64,000 nt of DNA from Gammaproteobacteria bacterium (GCA_035546635.1 DASZWJ010000013.1:61110-125109), one strand, 5' to 3'; shown: positions 37,751 through 47,637, numbered from the stretch's first letter. Notes: generated from the sequence alone by a model not told the origin. A program made the numbers and translations.

Positions 37751-38197
37751 TCACTCAGCCATCACATTCACTTTAATAGCTACCCGCACTTCCGTATGTA
37801 ATTGCACAAACACTTCATATTCACCCGTCTGTCGAATAACACCATTAGGCAGTTCAATTTCGCTTTTATCCACTTCTCCGCCTCTGGCATGAATAGCTTC
37901 AATGATATCCCGCGTACCAACGGAACCGAATAATTTACCTTCCTCACTCGCTTTGGCTTTTATTTCGACTACCAAATCAGTCAGTTTTTCTGCCCTTGCT
38001 TTAGCGGAAGCCAAATGTTCTGCCTCGGCTTTCTCTAACTCTACACGACGTGTTTCAAACTTAGCAATATTTTCCGGCGTAGCACGCAATGCTTTGCCTT
38101 TTGGGATCAAATAATTGCGACCATGTCCAGGTTTAACTTTCACTTGTTCACCCAGATTTCCCAGATTACGAATTTTTTCCAATAAAATAACTTGCAT
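37751..38197 (-). CDS. rplI: 50S ribosomal protein L9
   Basis: 148 residues. N-terminal domain [36 protein letters not shown] is the L9 signature; long connecting helix; C-terminal rRNA-binding domain with [12 protein letters not shown]. Normal length. Between the DUF2232 gene and dnaB. Confidence 0.98.
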   Translation of the reverse strand: MQVILLEKIRNLGNLGEQVKVKPGHGRNYLIPKGKALRATPENIAKFETRRVELEKAEAEHLASAKARAEKLTDLVVEIKAKASEEGKLFGSVGTRDIIEAIHARGGEVDKSEIELPNGVIRQTGEYEVFVQLHTEVRVAIKVNVMAE

Positions 38198-38234
38198 TGC
38201 TTATAACCTCATTAAAATAAATAACTTTTTACTA

Positions 38235-38304
38235 GGCTGTTATCCTGAGCGTAGCGAAGGATGACAGCTAAATTCAGGATGACAGCTAATTCATGGTAAC
38301 AGCC
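38235..38304. repeat. CTGAGCGTAGCGAAGGATGACAG repeat
   Basis: Palindromic element GGCTGTTATCCTGAGCG ... GGTAACAGCC between rplI and the DUF2232 gene, with the inner GATGACAGCTAA repeated twice. It shows the uninterrupted form of the repeat that is split at 11.4 kb. Confidence 0.7.
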
Positions 38305-39219
38305 TCACTTTGCTGCCGCCCCTATCTTAGTTCGCAGACTACGAAAATCATAACCACTGTCTATCACTGCTACAGCAGACAGTAATATAGCCACATAGGG
38401 TAAAAATAAAATCAGCGCGAAGTACAGTCCCATTAATAATGGTAATTTCAGCTCGGGTTTTTTATATTTTAATTGCCCATGAACTAAACTCAAACCAGCC
38501 AGAGCAAACGGTAACATCATGACAGGCAGCACATCCATTGCCAAAGCAGAACCAAAGCAGGAAGCCAATGCGGTTATCAGCAATAATGCGCATGCGGTGT
38601 AGCTCATACGCACTTGCAATAGTTCTTTGGCAAGGCCGCCCGGATTAAACAGTGCCGCCTGCCAGCTTCTAGCGAGTAATAATAGCGTCAGATCCATGAT
38701 TAACAATGCAACAGCCAAAACACCCGTAGCAAACTGCGACGCAAACTGCAAAAACTCCTGCGCCTTTGTCACATCAACGGCCAAATTCAAAGAGGGAGCA
38801 AGGCTATTCCAATAAGTGGTCAGCTCTTCTATCCACCAAAGCGCAACATCCGGTATCACCAGATGCAAGCTGATGACACTAATAACCCCCATCAATGCCG
38901 CACATTGCAAAATAATAGCCCAAGAGGCGGTGCGACGCAGTACCACCGCCAATAACCACACAACCACTACTCGCAGCGCAATAATGCCTGCAATCTGCGA
39001 AGCATCGCCAATAAAACTCCAAGCCAACCCCGGCAACACCACCCATAGCAGCACCCAAAAACCTTCTCTACCGCCCTTATAAAGGGTAACTAAGGCCAAT
39101 AATAGGATGCTGATCCAGAAAGTCGGCAGGCCAGCAAAAGGTAATAATGCACAAACTAGCGCCGCAATAATCAGATTGCGGCGTTGTTTGAGCAGATATA
39201 ACCCCATGTTTTTAAGCAT
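38305..39219 (-). CDS. DUF2232-type inner membrane protein
   Basis: 304 residues with about eight hydrophobic helices. It lies between rpsR and rplI, the place where many gammaproteobacteria (Pseudomonas for example) have a DUF2232 membrane protein. Features: WISILLLALVTLYKGGREGFWVLLWVVLPGLAW at 31-65 and GQLKYKKPELKLPLLMGLYFALILFLPYVAILLS near the end. Function of the family is not known. Confidence 0.8.
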   Translation of the reverse strand: MLKNMGLYLLKQRRNLIIAALVCALLPFAGLPTFWISILLLALVTLYKGGREGFWVLLWVVLPGLAWSFIGDASQIAGIIALRVVVVWLLAVVLRRTASWAIILQCAALMGVISVISLHLVIPDVALWWIEELTTYWNSLAPSLNLAVDVTKAQEFLQFASQFATGVLAVALLIMDLTLLLLARSWQAALFNPGGLAKELLQVRMSYTACALLLITALASCFGSALAMDVLPVMMLPFALAGLSLVHGQLKYKKPELKLPLLMGLYFALILFLPYVAILLSAVAVIDSGYDFRSLRTKIGAAAK

Positions 39220-39228
39220 AGGTTACCT

Positions 39229-39453
39229 TCAGTGGCGGTCACAGTAAGGCAATAACGCCAAGTAACGCGCTAATTTAATCGCTTTAGCTAACATACGCTG
39301 ATAACGCGCACTGGTACCGGTGATGCGGCTTGGCACAATCCTACCGGATTCCATGATGTAGTTTTGCAATAAAGCGGTATCTTTATAATCAATTTCTTTA
39401 ATGCCTTCGGCAGTGAAACGGCAGTATTTTTTACGTCGATAAAAACTGGACAC
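39229..39453 (-). CDS. rpsR: 30S ribosomal protein S18
   Basis: 74 residues. [70 protein letters not shown] covers the whole S18 family, with the RKKYCRF start and YQRxLAxAIKRARxLALLPY end. Binds S6, encoded just upstream. Confidence 0.98.
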   Translation of the reverse strand: MSSFYRRKKYCRFTAEGIKEIDYKDTALLQNYIMESGRIVPSRITGTSARYQRMLAKAIKLARYLALLPYCDRH

Positions 39454-39504
39454 AAAATTCTCCTAAAATTCGATTGTTTCTGATTGGGTTTGGGGAAAGT
39501 CAGC

Positions 39505-39894
39505 TTATTCAGACCCCGTGTCTTGAGAGGCGCCTTCTTTCTCAGCTTCGGCATCACGACCGGTTTTCTTATGTGCAGTCTCTTGCTGCATGGGTGAAGG
39601 CTCGGTTACGGCGTCATCGCGATTCAGGACTAAGTTGCGCAATACCGCATCATTGTAGCGAAAAGCCGTAGTTAATTCATCTAAGGCTTTTTTATCGCAT
39701 TCGATGTTAAATAATAAATAATGGGCTTTATGGATCTTGTTGATGGGATATGCCAACTGACGACGACCCCAGTCTTCAAAGCGGTGTACTTGTCCGCCAC
39801 TGTCTTTGACAACGGCTTTATAACGTTTGACCATGGCTGGGACTTGATCGCTCTGGTCGGGGTGGATTAATAATACAATTTCATAATGTTTCAT
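39505..39894 (-). CDS. rpsF: 30S ribosomal protein S6
   Basis: 129 residues. [29 protein letters not shown] and [55 protein letters not shown] match S6 throughout. The Glu/Asp-rich tail ([21 protein letters not shown]) fits the S6 C-terminus that can carry added glutamates. First gene of its operon. Confidence 0.97.
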   Translation of the reverse strand: MKHYEIVLLIHPDQSDQVPAMVKRYKAVVKDSGGQVHRFEDWGRRQLAYPINKIHKAHYLLFNIECDKKALDELTTAFRYNDAVLRNLVLNRDDAVTEPSPMQQETAHKKTGRDAEAEKEGASQDTGSE

Positions 39895-40020
39895 AATGTT
39901 TCCTTATGGTGATGGCGGGATTTTCAAAGAAAACACCGCTAACGCCTCCCGAATACTGCTTGGGTGAGGCAAGGTTTAAACCCGGAAAATCTGCTATCCG
40001 GGTCGGGGAACCCGCAATAT
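39895..40020 (-). promoter_or_regulatory. Structured 5' leader of rpsF
   Basis: On the minus strand the leader has a hairpin CCCGGA ... TCCGGG (about 39971-39993) and a second, GCCTC-A-CC ... GG-AGGC (about 39935-39965), just before AAGGA near the start codon. S6:S18 is known to bind the rpsF leader in many bacteria through a CCG-containing motif; I see structure but could not prove that motif. Confidence 0.4.
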
Positions 40021-40103
40021 TACCTAATTAACGGGGAAAGCGAAAGGGGTTGTGTTGATGGGTCACTAAATAGGCCATGGCAATCACATTGAATTAAGCT
40101 AGC

Positions 40104-40311
40104 TTAACGAATATCCTTTCGAAACGCGCCATGTATAGTAGAATCGCCCCGACTCCACAGTACTGTCTGCACGATGGAGTTGATGCGAAAACCTGCTTCT
40201 GTTCTCTTCAGTCCATGCACATAATGACCTGCAGTATCAAAAGTCTGGCCACTGGCAGGTTCCAGGCGATGGATCAAAAAACAGGAAGTACATTCGGCTT
40301 GATATCTTCCC
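40104..40311 (-). pseudogene. SnoaL/NTF2-like protein, C-terminal fragment only
   Basis: The minus-strand frame reads GRYQAECTSCFLIHRLEPASGQTFDTAGHYVHGLKRTEAGFRINSIVQTVLWSRGD and stops at 40104. AECTS..., GHYVHGLKRTEAGFRI and VLWSRGD are the end strands of SnoaL-like (PF13577) domains. The first half of such a domain is absent: the match stops at about 40311, where vapC begins on the other strand. Similarity is by eye. Confidence 0.6.
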
Positions 40312-40719
40312 ATGAAATATATGTTAGACACCAACATATGTATTTATTTAATCAAGAAGCAGCCAGAGCAACTATTAAATAAATTCAAGTCTTGTAAAAG
40401 TGGAGATGTTTGTATTTCTACTATTACTCTAGCCGAGCTTATGTATGGTGTTGGAAAAGGCCAGCACTCTCAAAAGAATAAAAGCGCTTTGGAAGAATTT
40501 ATTTCACCCCTAGAAATAATGCCATTCGATCAAGAGGCAACTACACATTATGGCCACATCCGAGCCTGGCTGGAAAAAAATGGTACTCCAATAGGCCCTC
40601 TTGATCTGATGATTGCAGCACATGCTAAAAGTTTACATACCACTTTAGTTACTAATAATAAAAAAGAGTTTATTCGAGTGCCGAAATTAAAGATTGAAGA
40701 CTGGAGCCTTTCACACTAA
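40312..40719 (+). CDS. vapC: VapC-type PIN-domain toxin without a visible vapB
   Basis: 135 residues. PIN-domain ribonuclease: [18 protein letters not shown] gives Asp6, TLAELMYG gives Glu42, [11 protein letters not shown] gives Asp98 and LVTNNKKEF the fourth site, so the acidic site looks intact. VapC toxins cleave tRNA or rRNA and normally follow an overlapping vapB. Upstream of this gene is only the reverse-strand SnoaL fragment, and no vapB frame. The Shine-Dalgarno is weak. It overlaps the purF stop by 4 bases on the opposite strand. Confidence 0.9.
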   Translation: MKYMLDTNICIYLIKKQPEQLLNKFKSCKSGDVCISTITLAELMYGVGKGQHSQKNKSALEEFISPLEIMPFDQEATTHYGHIRAWLEKNGTPIGPLDLMIAAHAKSLHTTLVTNNKKEFIRVPKLKIEDWSLSH

Positions 40720-42233
40720 CCCGCATTATGCACCTCTACAATCTGCGCACTACTCAACGCCTGGGCTTCGTGTTGCTTCATTTTTTCACCGCGGCGCTTT
40801 TCCAGCGTCGCTAAATATTCAGGTGTCACATCGCCTGTAACATAATCGCCGGTAAACACAGAATCCTCAAATCGAAGAATGCCGGGATTGCCTTCTTTCG
40901 CTGCTTCATATAAAGCGGATAAATCCTGATAAATCAGCCGATCAGCGCCTATTATTTGGGCAACTTCCTTGACGTCACGCCCGTGCGCAATTAATTCTTT
41001 AGCAGCCGGCATATCAATACCGTAGACATTAGGATAACGCACCTCAGGTGCGGCAGAAGCAAAATAAACTTTGCGCGCACCGGCATCGCGCGCCATTTGG
41101 ATAATTTCTTTGGAAGTGGTGCCACGCACAATGGAATCATCCACCAACAACACATTTTTACCTTGAAATTCGAGACTAATCGCATTGAGTTTTTGTCGTA
41201 CCGATTTTTGCCGAATGGTTTGCCCTGGCATAATAAATGTACGGCCGATATAACGATTTTTAACAAAACCTTCACGGTATTTTAAACCCAAAGTCTGGGC
41301 TAACGATAAGGCAGCGCTACGACTTGTATCCGGCACAGGGATCACCACATCAATATCATGTTCAGGGAATTCACGACGGATTTTTTCAGCCAACTTTTGA
41401 CCCAAAGCCAGACGAAATTTATAAACCAGTATTTCATCCAATATGGAATCCGGCCGCGCCAGATAAACATATTCGAACAGGCAAGGTGAATGCTGTACCT
41501 TCGGTGCACAGATCTCTTGAAATATTTGCCCTTCCGTATTAATAAAAATCACCTCTCCCGGTAACACGTCTCGCACCAACTCATAACCCAGTGCATCGAG
41601 CGCAACGTTTTCAGAAGCCAGCATATATTCGCGACCACCATTACCCTCTCGTACACCATAAACCAAAGGACGAATGCCAAATGGATCACGAAATCCTACA
41701 ATGCCGTAACCTGCAATCAATACAATCGCTGCATAAGCACCTTGGCAACGCTGATAAACACCCTGTGCCGCTTTAAAAATATGCTGAGGAGTCAATTCGG
41801 CTTTACCCAGATTCTGTAATTCGTGCGCAAATACATTCAGCAAAACTTCCGAGTCAGAATCCGTATTCAAATGCCGTCGATCTCCAAACATGAGATCTTT
41901 GGCTAATGCGCTAGAATTGATTAAATTGCCATTGTGAACAATGGCAAGACCATAAGGTGAATTGACATATAATGGCTGGGCTTCAGCAGCGCTATCGGAT
42001 CCAGCGGTGGGATAACGCAAATGCCCAATGCCCATATTGCCCTGGAGCCGTAGCATGTGCTCAGCCCGAATTGCATCTCGCACCAAGCCATTGGCCTTGC
42101 GCAAAAATATGCGGGTTTTATCACAAGTCATGATACCTGCGGCATCCTGGCCACGATGCTGGAGTAATATCAATGCATCATAAATATCCTGGTTTACACT
42201 ACTCTTTGCTACTGTACCGACAATGCCGCACAT
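40716..42233 (-). CDS. purF: Amidophosphoribosyltransferase
   Basis: First step of purine synthesis: PRPP and glutamine to phosphoribosylamine. 505 residues. The N-terminal nucleophile is Cys2 in MCGIVGTV (no propeptide), and the PRPP loop is [29 protein letters not shown] and [11 protein letters not shown] belong to the glutaminase domain. 12 bases after cvpA. Confidence 0.98.
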   Translation of the reverse strand: MCGIVGTVAKSSVNQDIYDALILLQHRGQDAAGIMTCDKTRIFLRKANGLVRDAIRAEHMLRLQGNMGIGHLRYPTAGSDSAAEAQPLYVNSPYGLAIVHNGNLINSSALAKDLMFGDRRHLNTDSDSEVLLNVFAHELQNLGKAELTPQHIFKAAQGVYQRCQGAYAAIVLIAGYGIVGFRDPFGIRPLVYGVREGNGGREYMLASENVALDALGYELVRDVLPGEVIFINTEGQIFQEICAPKVQHSPCLFEYVYLARPDSILDEILVYKFRLALGQKLAEKIRREFPEHDIDVVIPVPDTSRSAALSLAQTLGLKYREGFVKNRYIGRTFIMPGQTIRQKSVRQKLNAISLEFQGKNVLLVDDSIVRGTTSKEIIQMARDAGARKVYFASAAPEVRYPNVYGIDMPAAKELIAHGRDVKEVAQIIGADRLIYQDLSALYEAAKEGNPGILRFEDSVFTGDYVTGDVTPEYLATLEKRRGEKMKQHEAQALSSAQIVEVHNAG

Positions 42234-42245
42234 GAATTTAATTTC

Positions 42246-42869
42246 TCACTGATTGGGTTTTGGAACAACGGGGTTGGGGACGGGTTGCTGTGTTTCTGGG
42301 GTACTCGGGGCACTAGGCTGTTGTGTCACTGATTCAGATGGTTGCGGTGCAGTAGCCGCTCCAGTTGCTTCTTTGCCAACTTTTTGAATTTCCGCGGGTA
42401 ATATACTGTAGATCCATTGCGCTATGCCATCAAACTGCGGTATGAGCTGTGATTCTTTCCACCAGGACTCTTTAGTCACAGCAGTAATCTGTGCTGCCAA
42501 AATCAGGACAGCGACCAATAACACGCCACGCGCTAAACCAAACACCAAACCTAAAACCCTGTCAGTGCCGGATAAACCGGTTTTATAAACTAACCCGCCG
42601 ATGAGGAAATTGATGATGGCGCCAATAATCACTATGCCTAAAAATATGATTAAAAACGCCAGTGGACCTCTTAAACTTTCTGATGAGATGCTACCTAGAA
42701 AGCGGGCGGCAAATTGCGTGTAGTACTGATAAGCCACCCATAGTGCAACAATCCAGATAACCAAGGACAACACTTCGCGGATAAAACCTCGCACCAAGCT
42801 TATCAGGGTTGAAAAAATGATAATGCCGGCAATGGTATAATCAGCCCAGTTGAAATTTTGCAAGTTCAT
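42246..42869 (-). CDS. cvpA: CvpA family membrane protein
   Basis: 207 residues. Four hydrophobic helices in the first 130 residues (WADYTIAGIIIFSTLISLVRGFIREVLSLVIWIVALWVAYQYY is the family signature), then a Pro/Gln/Thr-rich tail (PQPSESVTQQPSAPSTPETQQPVPNPVVPKPNQ). In E. coli cvpA precedes purF in the same operon, as here. Role linked to colicin V production and envelope integrity in E. coli. Confidence 0.93.
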   Translation of the reverse strand: MNLQNFNWADYTIAGIIIFSTLISLVRGFIREVLSLVIWIVALWVAYQYYTQFAARFLGSISSESLRGPLAFLIIFLGIVIIGAIINFLIGGLVYKTGLSGTDRVLGLVFGLARGVLLVAVLILAAQITAVTKESWWKESQLIPQFDGIAQWIYSILPAEIQKVGKEATGAATAPQPSESVTQQPSAPSTPETQQPVPNPVVPKPNQ

Positions 42870-42906
42870 ATGTGTTTGTTGCCTCAGATCCTGGAAGGAG
42901 GAAGTT

Positions 42907-43887
42907 TCACCCCCCTCCTTTAACCACCATACCCTGTAAACTCAATTGTTTCTGTAATTTTTCCAGCAAACTGTTTGCATCCGCGCGGTGTAATTCTGGG
43001 CCCACCAGTACTCGAATCAAATCCCCGTGTGCAGTTTTACTCGTACGGCTATAGGCTGGAAATCCTTCCGCCTGTAATTTTTTCACTAATTTGTCTGCAT
43101 TGAGTTTATCAGAAAAACTACCCAACTGCACCGCCCAAGCTTCAGGGTTAGGAGCGGTATTTTGGCTTTTTGCCGGGTGCTGTGCTTTGGTTGTATGGGA
43201 ATTATTGTTTTTCGCAGATTTCTTATGTGTGGCAGATTGCGCAGCACCTGGTTCATCAGTATTAACAGGAGCTGATTCACTAGCTAGTGTTTTCTGAGCT
43301 GATAGCGCAGGTGTTGTGGTTTGCTGCTCCAGTTCTGCAATATTCATTGGAGAGGATGGCGCTGCGTTATTAGGTACATTAGCAGTCATTTGTGTAGTGT
43401 TGGAAGCAGGTGCAGCTTGTGCTACGGCTGTTTTTTGCGGCACATTGCCAGGATTAGCGGGGGAAGCCAGCACCGTTGCAGTTTGTGATGCAACCACCGG
43501 TGGTAAAGCGGGTGCCACAATTGTATTGGCAGGAGTACCTGCAGCTGTCGGTTTCTGAACCACGTTATTATTGTTTCCTGCACCTAAAGATTGTATTTGT
43601 TCAAATACAATGCGCGATGGTCGGTTTTGAGAGTTATCCGACACATTACCGGCAATACGTGCACTGGCTGGAACAGTAGCTTCTTTGGGCGGCATGGGTA
43701 AAGCCAGGTTGCCTGGTTTAGCAGGCCGATCGGGAATTTCAGCAGATAATTGCAATTCACTAGAAGGCATAGAATGGTTAAAAAACAAAGGTATGATAAT
43801 TAATGCCGCAGCCAATAAAATTAAACCGCCGGTAATACGTTTTTTAAGTCTTAATTCCACACTTATTCCCTCATAACTATTCGCCAT
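42907..43887 (-). CDS. SPOR-domain protein (DedD-like)
   Basis: 327 residues from the ATG at 43887; an upstream GTG at 43947 lies inside a palindrome and is less likely. One membrane helix (GGLILLAAALIIIPLFF) near the N-terminus, a long Ala/Pro/Thr/Asn-rich linker, and a C-terminal SPOR domain (AWAVQLGSFSDKLNADKLVKKLQAEGFPAYSRT ... RVLVGPELHRADANSLLEKLQKQL) that binds denuded glycan at the septum. DedD sits between folC and cvpA in related genomes. Confidence 0.9.
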   Translation of the reverse strand: MANSYEGISVELRLKKRITGGLILLAAALIIIPLFFNHSMPSSELQLSAEIPDRPAKPGNLALPMPPKEATVPASARIAGNVSDNSQNRPSRIVFEQIQSLGAGNNNNVVQKPTAAGTPANTIVAPALPPVVASQTATVLASPANPGNVPQKTAVAQAAPASNTTQMTANVPNNAAPSSPMNIAELEQQTTTPALSAQKTLASESAPVNTDEPGAAQSATHKKSAKNNNSHTTKAQHPAKSQNTAPNPEAWAVQLGSFSDKLNADKLVKKLQAEGFPAYSRTSKTAHGDLIRVLVGPELHRADANSLLEKLQKQLSLQGMVVKGGG

Positions 43888-43920
43888 AGGATTGAAACGG
43901 CCATATTTTCCCAACCTCAC

Positions 43921-43988
43921 CCCTAAAAATTTGTAAAAAATGCTCACATACTACGTGTATGCTCCGCTTTTTTACAAATTTTTAGGGG
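43921..43988. repeat. Long palindrome at the folC 3' end
   Basis: Arms CCCTAAAAATTTGTAAAAAA and TTTTTTACAAATTTTTAGGG, with inner GCTCACATAC ... GTATGCTCCGC, around a CTACGT centre. It encodes the last folC codons and lies upstream of the SPOR gene. Different family from the CCTTCTCCC repeats. Confidence 0.85.
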
Positions 43989-45287
43989 CGATCTTGGAAA
44001 AATCTGACCGTTTGTGCTACTTCCAACTATCTGAACACTTGAATACTCCATCGCCTCAAGCACTTCAGCCACTGTATGAAATGATCCAAACACTAGCACG
44101 CGATCAGTTTTACCACAAGCCGCCACTACATTTTGAAACGCCACAGCTACAGAATCTGCTTTATAACAGTTTTTGACCCCCAAATCCCGCAATTGCATAA
44201 GCATAGTATCAGAAGACACACCTCGCGCAACTGCAAGACCTGACACATACCAGCTGTCTACATAAGGCAGAAGCGGCTGCAAAGTTCCAGCGATATCTTT
44301 ATCTGCTAAGATACTCACCACAGCCAATGTTTTGCCCACAATCGGTAGAGTTTGCAAGCGTGCGGCCAGAAAAGCGGCTGCCGCTGGATTATGCGCAACG
44401 TCTAAAATACCATTCACCGGATGGGTAAATTGCTGAAAACGACCCGGCAAGCTCGCAGATTTTAACCCTAGTGCAATAGCATCCTGATTAGCAACCCATC
44501 CTGGCAAACATTGCAGCGCCATGAGTGCTGAAGCTGCATTTTGCAACGGTAACGAAGGCAAAGGCAACCCCACATATTGCACATCAGCACACTGCCAATT
44601 CCAACTCGTCTCAAACTGCTGATAATTAAAGTCCTGATTGATGCAATAAAGCGGCGCTTTAATTTTTTGCGCATAATCCCTGATGCTAACCGGTGGAGAA
44701 AAATCTCCGCATACAGCAGGTTTACCCCTTCTAAAAATTCCCGCTTTTTCACTACCAATCGCCTCACGATTATCACCCAGCCAATCCATATGATCCAAAG
44801 CAATTGTGGTGATGACAGCAACATCCGCATCTACTATATTAACCGCATCTAAACGACCACCTAAACCCACTTCTAAAATAAGAGCATCTAGTCCTGCTCT
44901 TTGAAATAACCACAACACTGCCAATGTGGTCATTTCAAAATAAGTTAACGCTATTTCTTCTCGTGCCTTTTCTACTTCTGCTAACGCAGTTACCCATTGC
45001 TGTTCATTGATAGATTGATTATTTATCCGCCCACGTTCCTCAAAACGCAGCAAATGCGGTGAAGTATAAGTCCCTGTGCGATAACCCGCTGCTTGCAATA
45101 TTGACTCTAAAAAGGTGACACAGGAACCCTTGCCATTTGTACCGCCGACTATGATGATCGGACAGTTAAATACTCGGACTCCCAAAGTATTAGCTACCTT
45201 CTGCACTCGATCTAATCCTAAAGCAATAGTTTTAGGATGCAGGGTTTCAATATATGAGAGCCAATCAGGCAATGAATTAAATGGCAT
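43944..45287 (-). CDS. folC: Folylpolyglutamate/dihydrofolate synthase
   Basis: Adds glutamate to dihydropteroate and to folates. 447 residues. P-loop VGGTNGKGSCVTFLESIL, Mur-ligase-type motifs TSPHLLRFEERGRIN, LILEVGLGGRLDAVNIVDADVAVITTIALDHMDWLG, and VAHNPAAAAFLA. The last residues (PRSPLKICKKAEHTRSM) are translated from the palindrome at 43921-43988. Between accD and the SPOR gene as in Pseudomonas. Confidence 0.95.
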   Translation of the reverse strand: MPFNSLPDWLSYIETLHPKTIALGLDRVQKVANTLGVRVFNCPIIIVGGTNGKGSCVTFLESILQAAGYRTGTYTSPHLLRFEERGRINNQSINEQQWVTALAEVEKAREEIALTYFEMTTLAVLWLFQRAGLDALILEVGLGGRLDAVNIVDADVAVITTIALDHMDWLGDNREAIGSEKAGIFRRGKPAVCGDFSPPVSIRDYAQKIKAPLYCINQDFNYQQFETSWNWQCADVQYVGLPLPSLPLQNAASALMALQCLPGWVANQDAIALGLKSASLPGRFQQFTHPVNGILDVAHNPAAAAFLAARLQTLPIVGKTLAVVSILADKDIAGTLQPLLPYVDSWYVSGLAVARGVSSDTMLMQLRDLGVKNCYKADSVAVAFQNVVAACGKTDRVLVFGSFHTVAEVLEAMEYSSVQIVGSSTNGQIFPRSPLKICKKAEHTRSM

Positions 45288-45342
45288 ATAATTAAAGTGT
45301 TTTACTTACAAGTGGTATTCTTTTTCTACTGCAAAGGCTTAG

Positions 45343-45383
45343 CACTGTATCCCCTCTCCCCTTGTGGGAGAGGGGATACAGTG
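45343..45383. repeat. 41-base perfect palindrome between folC and accD
   Basis: CACTGTATCCCCTCTCCC / GGGAGAGGGGATACAGTG around CTTGT. Variant of the dispersed core. Its position within the accD-folC gap suggests a processing or termination hairpin. Confidence 0.85.
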
Positions 45384-45426
45384 TCTAGTGCTGAGTTACA
45401 CGCCTATGCTCACAAGGAAAAAGGAT

Positions 45427-46293
45427 TTACGCCACCTCTTCCGGCTGCGGCTGATGCCGTAGCTTTGCCAAAATGCTAGCAATCCGTATCCGCATCTCAC
45501 GCCGGTCAACAATCATATCGATAGCGCCATGCTTCAATAAAAACTCACTACTTTGAAATCCTTCCGGCAAGGTTTGACGCACTGTCTGTTCTATGACGCG
45601 GGGACCGGCAAAACCAATTAACGCTTTCGGTTCAGCAATAATAATATCGCCCAGCATCGCTAAGCTAGCGCTGACACCACCCATGGTGGGGTCCATTAAT
45701 ACAGAAATATAAGGTAAACCGTTGGCTGAGAGCTTGGCAAGTGCCGCACTGGTTTTAGCCATCTGCATCAATGAAATTAACCCCTCCTGCATACGCGCAC
45801 CGCCACTTGTCGCAAAACACACAAAGGGAATGGCTTCTCGTATGCTGGTCTCTACACCCCGTATAAAACGCTCGCCAACTACAGCACCCATGGAGCCGCC
45901 AATAAAATTAAAATCAAAAGCGCAAGCAACTAATGGTTTACCAAATAAGGCGCCTTGCAATACCACCAAAGCGTCTTTCTCTCCTGTGTGTTTCTGCGCA
46001 GCGATTAAACGGTCTTTGTATTTTTTGGTATCGCGAAAACGCAAAATATCTACCGGCTCTACCTCAGCACCAATTTCACTCTGATTGCCTGCATCCAAAA
46101 AATAATTCAAACTGGTTCTAGCACTGATACGCTCGTGATGATGACATTTAGGACAAACTTCTAAGTTGCGCTCCAGCTCAGCACGATACAGTATGGCGCC
46201 ACAAGCTGGACACTTGCTCCATACACCTTCCGGCACGCCTTTTTTCTGCGCCGTTTCTACTTTGGATGGGAACAATTTTTTAAACCAGGTCAT
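45427..46293 (-). CDS. accD: Acetyl-CoA carboxylase carboxyltransferase beta subunit
   Basis: Carries out malonyl-CoA formation with AccA in the first step of fatty acid synthesis. 288 residues. N-terminal zinc ribbon with Cys28, Cys31, Cys47, Cys50 (CPAC ... CPKC). Carboxyltransferase core with [22 protein letters not shown] and [12 protein letters not shown]. Ends in [21 protein letters not shown]. Confidence 0.98.
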   Translation of the reverse strand: MTWFKKLFPSKVETAQKKGVPEGVWSKCPACGAILYRAELERNLEVCPKCHHHERISARTSLNYFLDAGNQSEIGAEVEPVDILRFRDTKKYKDRLIAAQKHTGEKDALVVLQGALFGKPLVACAFDFNFIGGSMGAVVGERFIRGVETSIREAIPFVCFATSGGARMQEGLISLMQMAKTSAALAKLSANGLPYISVLMDPTMGGVSASLAMLGDIIIAEPKALIGFAGPRVIEQTVRQTLPEGFQSSEFLLKHGAIDMIVDRREMRIRIASILAKLRHQPQPEEVA

Positions 46294-46390
46294 GTTAAAT
46301 TTTCCTCGGGTAAAGAATCACTCCCTTTGGAAAGGGGGTGATCCTTGCTTCGCCCTTCTTTTCATAGAAGTAAATAGTTACAATGCGCTT

Positions 46391-46924
46391 TTATTTGATT
46401 CCAATCAAATGTACTTTAAACACCAGCGTCTCATTCGGACCAATCACACCGCCTGCACCTGTTTCACCGTAAGCTAAATTAGCTGGAATGTATAGCATCC
46501 AAGTCGATCCAACCGGCATTAATTGTAATGCTTCCTGCCAACCCTGGATCACGCCTGTTACAGGAAAACTGATAGGCTCACCGCGCTGATAAGAGCTGTC
46601 AAATACTTTGCCATTTAACAAGCTGCCTTCATAATCTACGGTTACAGTATCATTCGCATTGGGTTTGCGGCCTGTGCCCTTCTCCAAGATTTTATACTGC
46701 AAACCACTTGGTAAACTAACTACCCCTTCTTTTTTCGCATTGGCTTCCATATAAGTTTCCCCCGCTTTTTTGTTTTGATCACCTGGATTGGCAGCCCCTA
46801 CAGTTGCACTTTGCACTATATTCGCCCCTTGATCTGTGGCATCGGTAGTAGCTGCATGCGCCTGCGTAAAGCTAGCAGTTGCTATTAAATTAAAAATTAT
46901 TACATTGATAAGACGAAATTTCAT
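46391..46924 (-). CDS. FKBP-type peptidyl-prolyl isomerase, Mip-like, exported
   Basis: 177 residues. Signal peptide to about residue 24 ([15 protein letters not shown]), a short spacer, then one FKBP domain: [80 protein letters not shown]. The conserved FKBP residues (Tyr in VDYEG, Asp in FDSS, Phe in ISFPV, Val-Ile and Trp in VIQGWQEAL, Tyr in AYGE) are present, so it should be active in the periplasm. The dimerising helix of full Mip is shortened. First of two tandem FKBPs, upstream of accD where trpF usually lies. Confidence 0.93.
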   Translation of the reverse strand: MKFRLINVIIFNLIATASFTQAHAATTDATDQGANIVQSATVGAANPGDQNKKAGETYMEANAKKEGVVSLPSGLQYKILEKGTGRKPNANDTVTVDYEGSLLNGKVFDSSYQRGEPISFPVTGVIQGWQEALQLMPVGSTWMLYIPANLAYGETGAGGVIGPNETLVFKVHLIGIK

Positions 46925-46972
46925 AATATTATTTCCTTAAGTTTATTAAAATTGGCAATCAAGGAAGATGGG

Positions 46973-47491
46973 CTAGGGTTTTACTGCGATCAAATGCACT
47001 TTTATAATGAGCACTTCATTTGGACCTACATTGCCCTTCCCCTGCTGGCCATATCCAAGCGAGGCCGGTACAAATATCAGCCAAGTAGACCCAACTGGCA
47101 TTAATCGCAAGGCTTCTTGCATCCCTGGAATAACAGCAGTCACTGGAAGCTCCCTACCTTTCTCACTCTGAAAGACCTGGTCATTCAGTTTACGCCCTTC
47201 AAACGTTAAAACAACCTTGGTGTTTTTCTCCAGTTTATTGCCAGTACCTGCTTCTAACACTTTATACTGCAGATGACTAGGCAATACGATAACACCAGGT
47301 TTGGTTTTATTTTTCGCTAAAAAAGCTTCACTTTGCTTTTCATTCGCATCGCTAACCGTCGAAGTATTTTGTGCTGAGGATGATGTTGAAGACGTTGAAG
47401 AAGGGGGTGTGGATGATGTTTCTTTTACTATCATAAAAACAATAATCACTAGTACTATGAGAATAATTATTCCAATTAAAAATTTTTTCAT
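46973..47491 (-). CDS. Second FKBP-fold protein, membrane-anchored, altered active site
   Basis: 172 residues. An uncleaved-looking N-terminal helix (LIGIIILIVLVIIVFMIV), a Ser/Thr-rich spacer, then an FKBP domain alignable end to end with the neighbouring gene: [76 protein letters not shown]. Key residues differ: TFEG for DYEG, FQSE for FDSS, VIPGM for VIQGW. It may bind clients or proline peptides with little isomerase activity. Tandem duplicate of the 46391 gene. Confidence 0.88.
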   Translation of the reverse strand: MKKFLIGIIILIVLVIIVFMIVKETSSTPPSSTSSTSSSAQNTSTVSDANEKQSEAFLAKNKTKPGVIVLPSHLQYKVLEAGTGNKLEKNTKVVLTFEGRKLNDQVFQSEKGRELPVTAVIPGMQEALRLMPVGSTWLIFVPASLGYGQQGKGNVGPNEVLIIKVHLIAVKP

Positions 47492-47637
47492 GAAAACTGC
47501 TCCTTGTTTAATTTGTTTTAAAAAAACCAGCTGTTAATTTTTGGAACCAACGTCTTCCATGCTCAATGAGAGGTATCTATTCTCTTTCCGAAATTGATAA
47601 AAATCAAGAATTACCAGACAGCTATTTCCCCATCTTT

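Noticed and set aside
40131..40382. Possible vapB antitoxin (TGRFQAMD resembles NGRSQAVR)
   Set aside because: Only a short chance match; the minus-strand SnoaL-like reading explains the same bases better.
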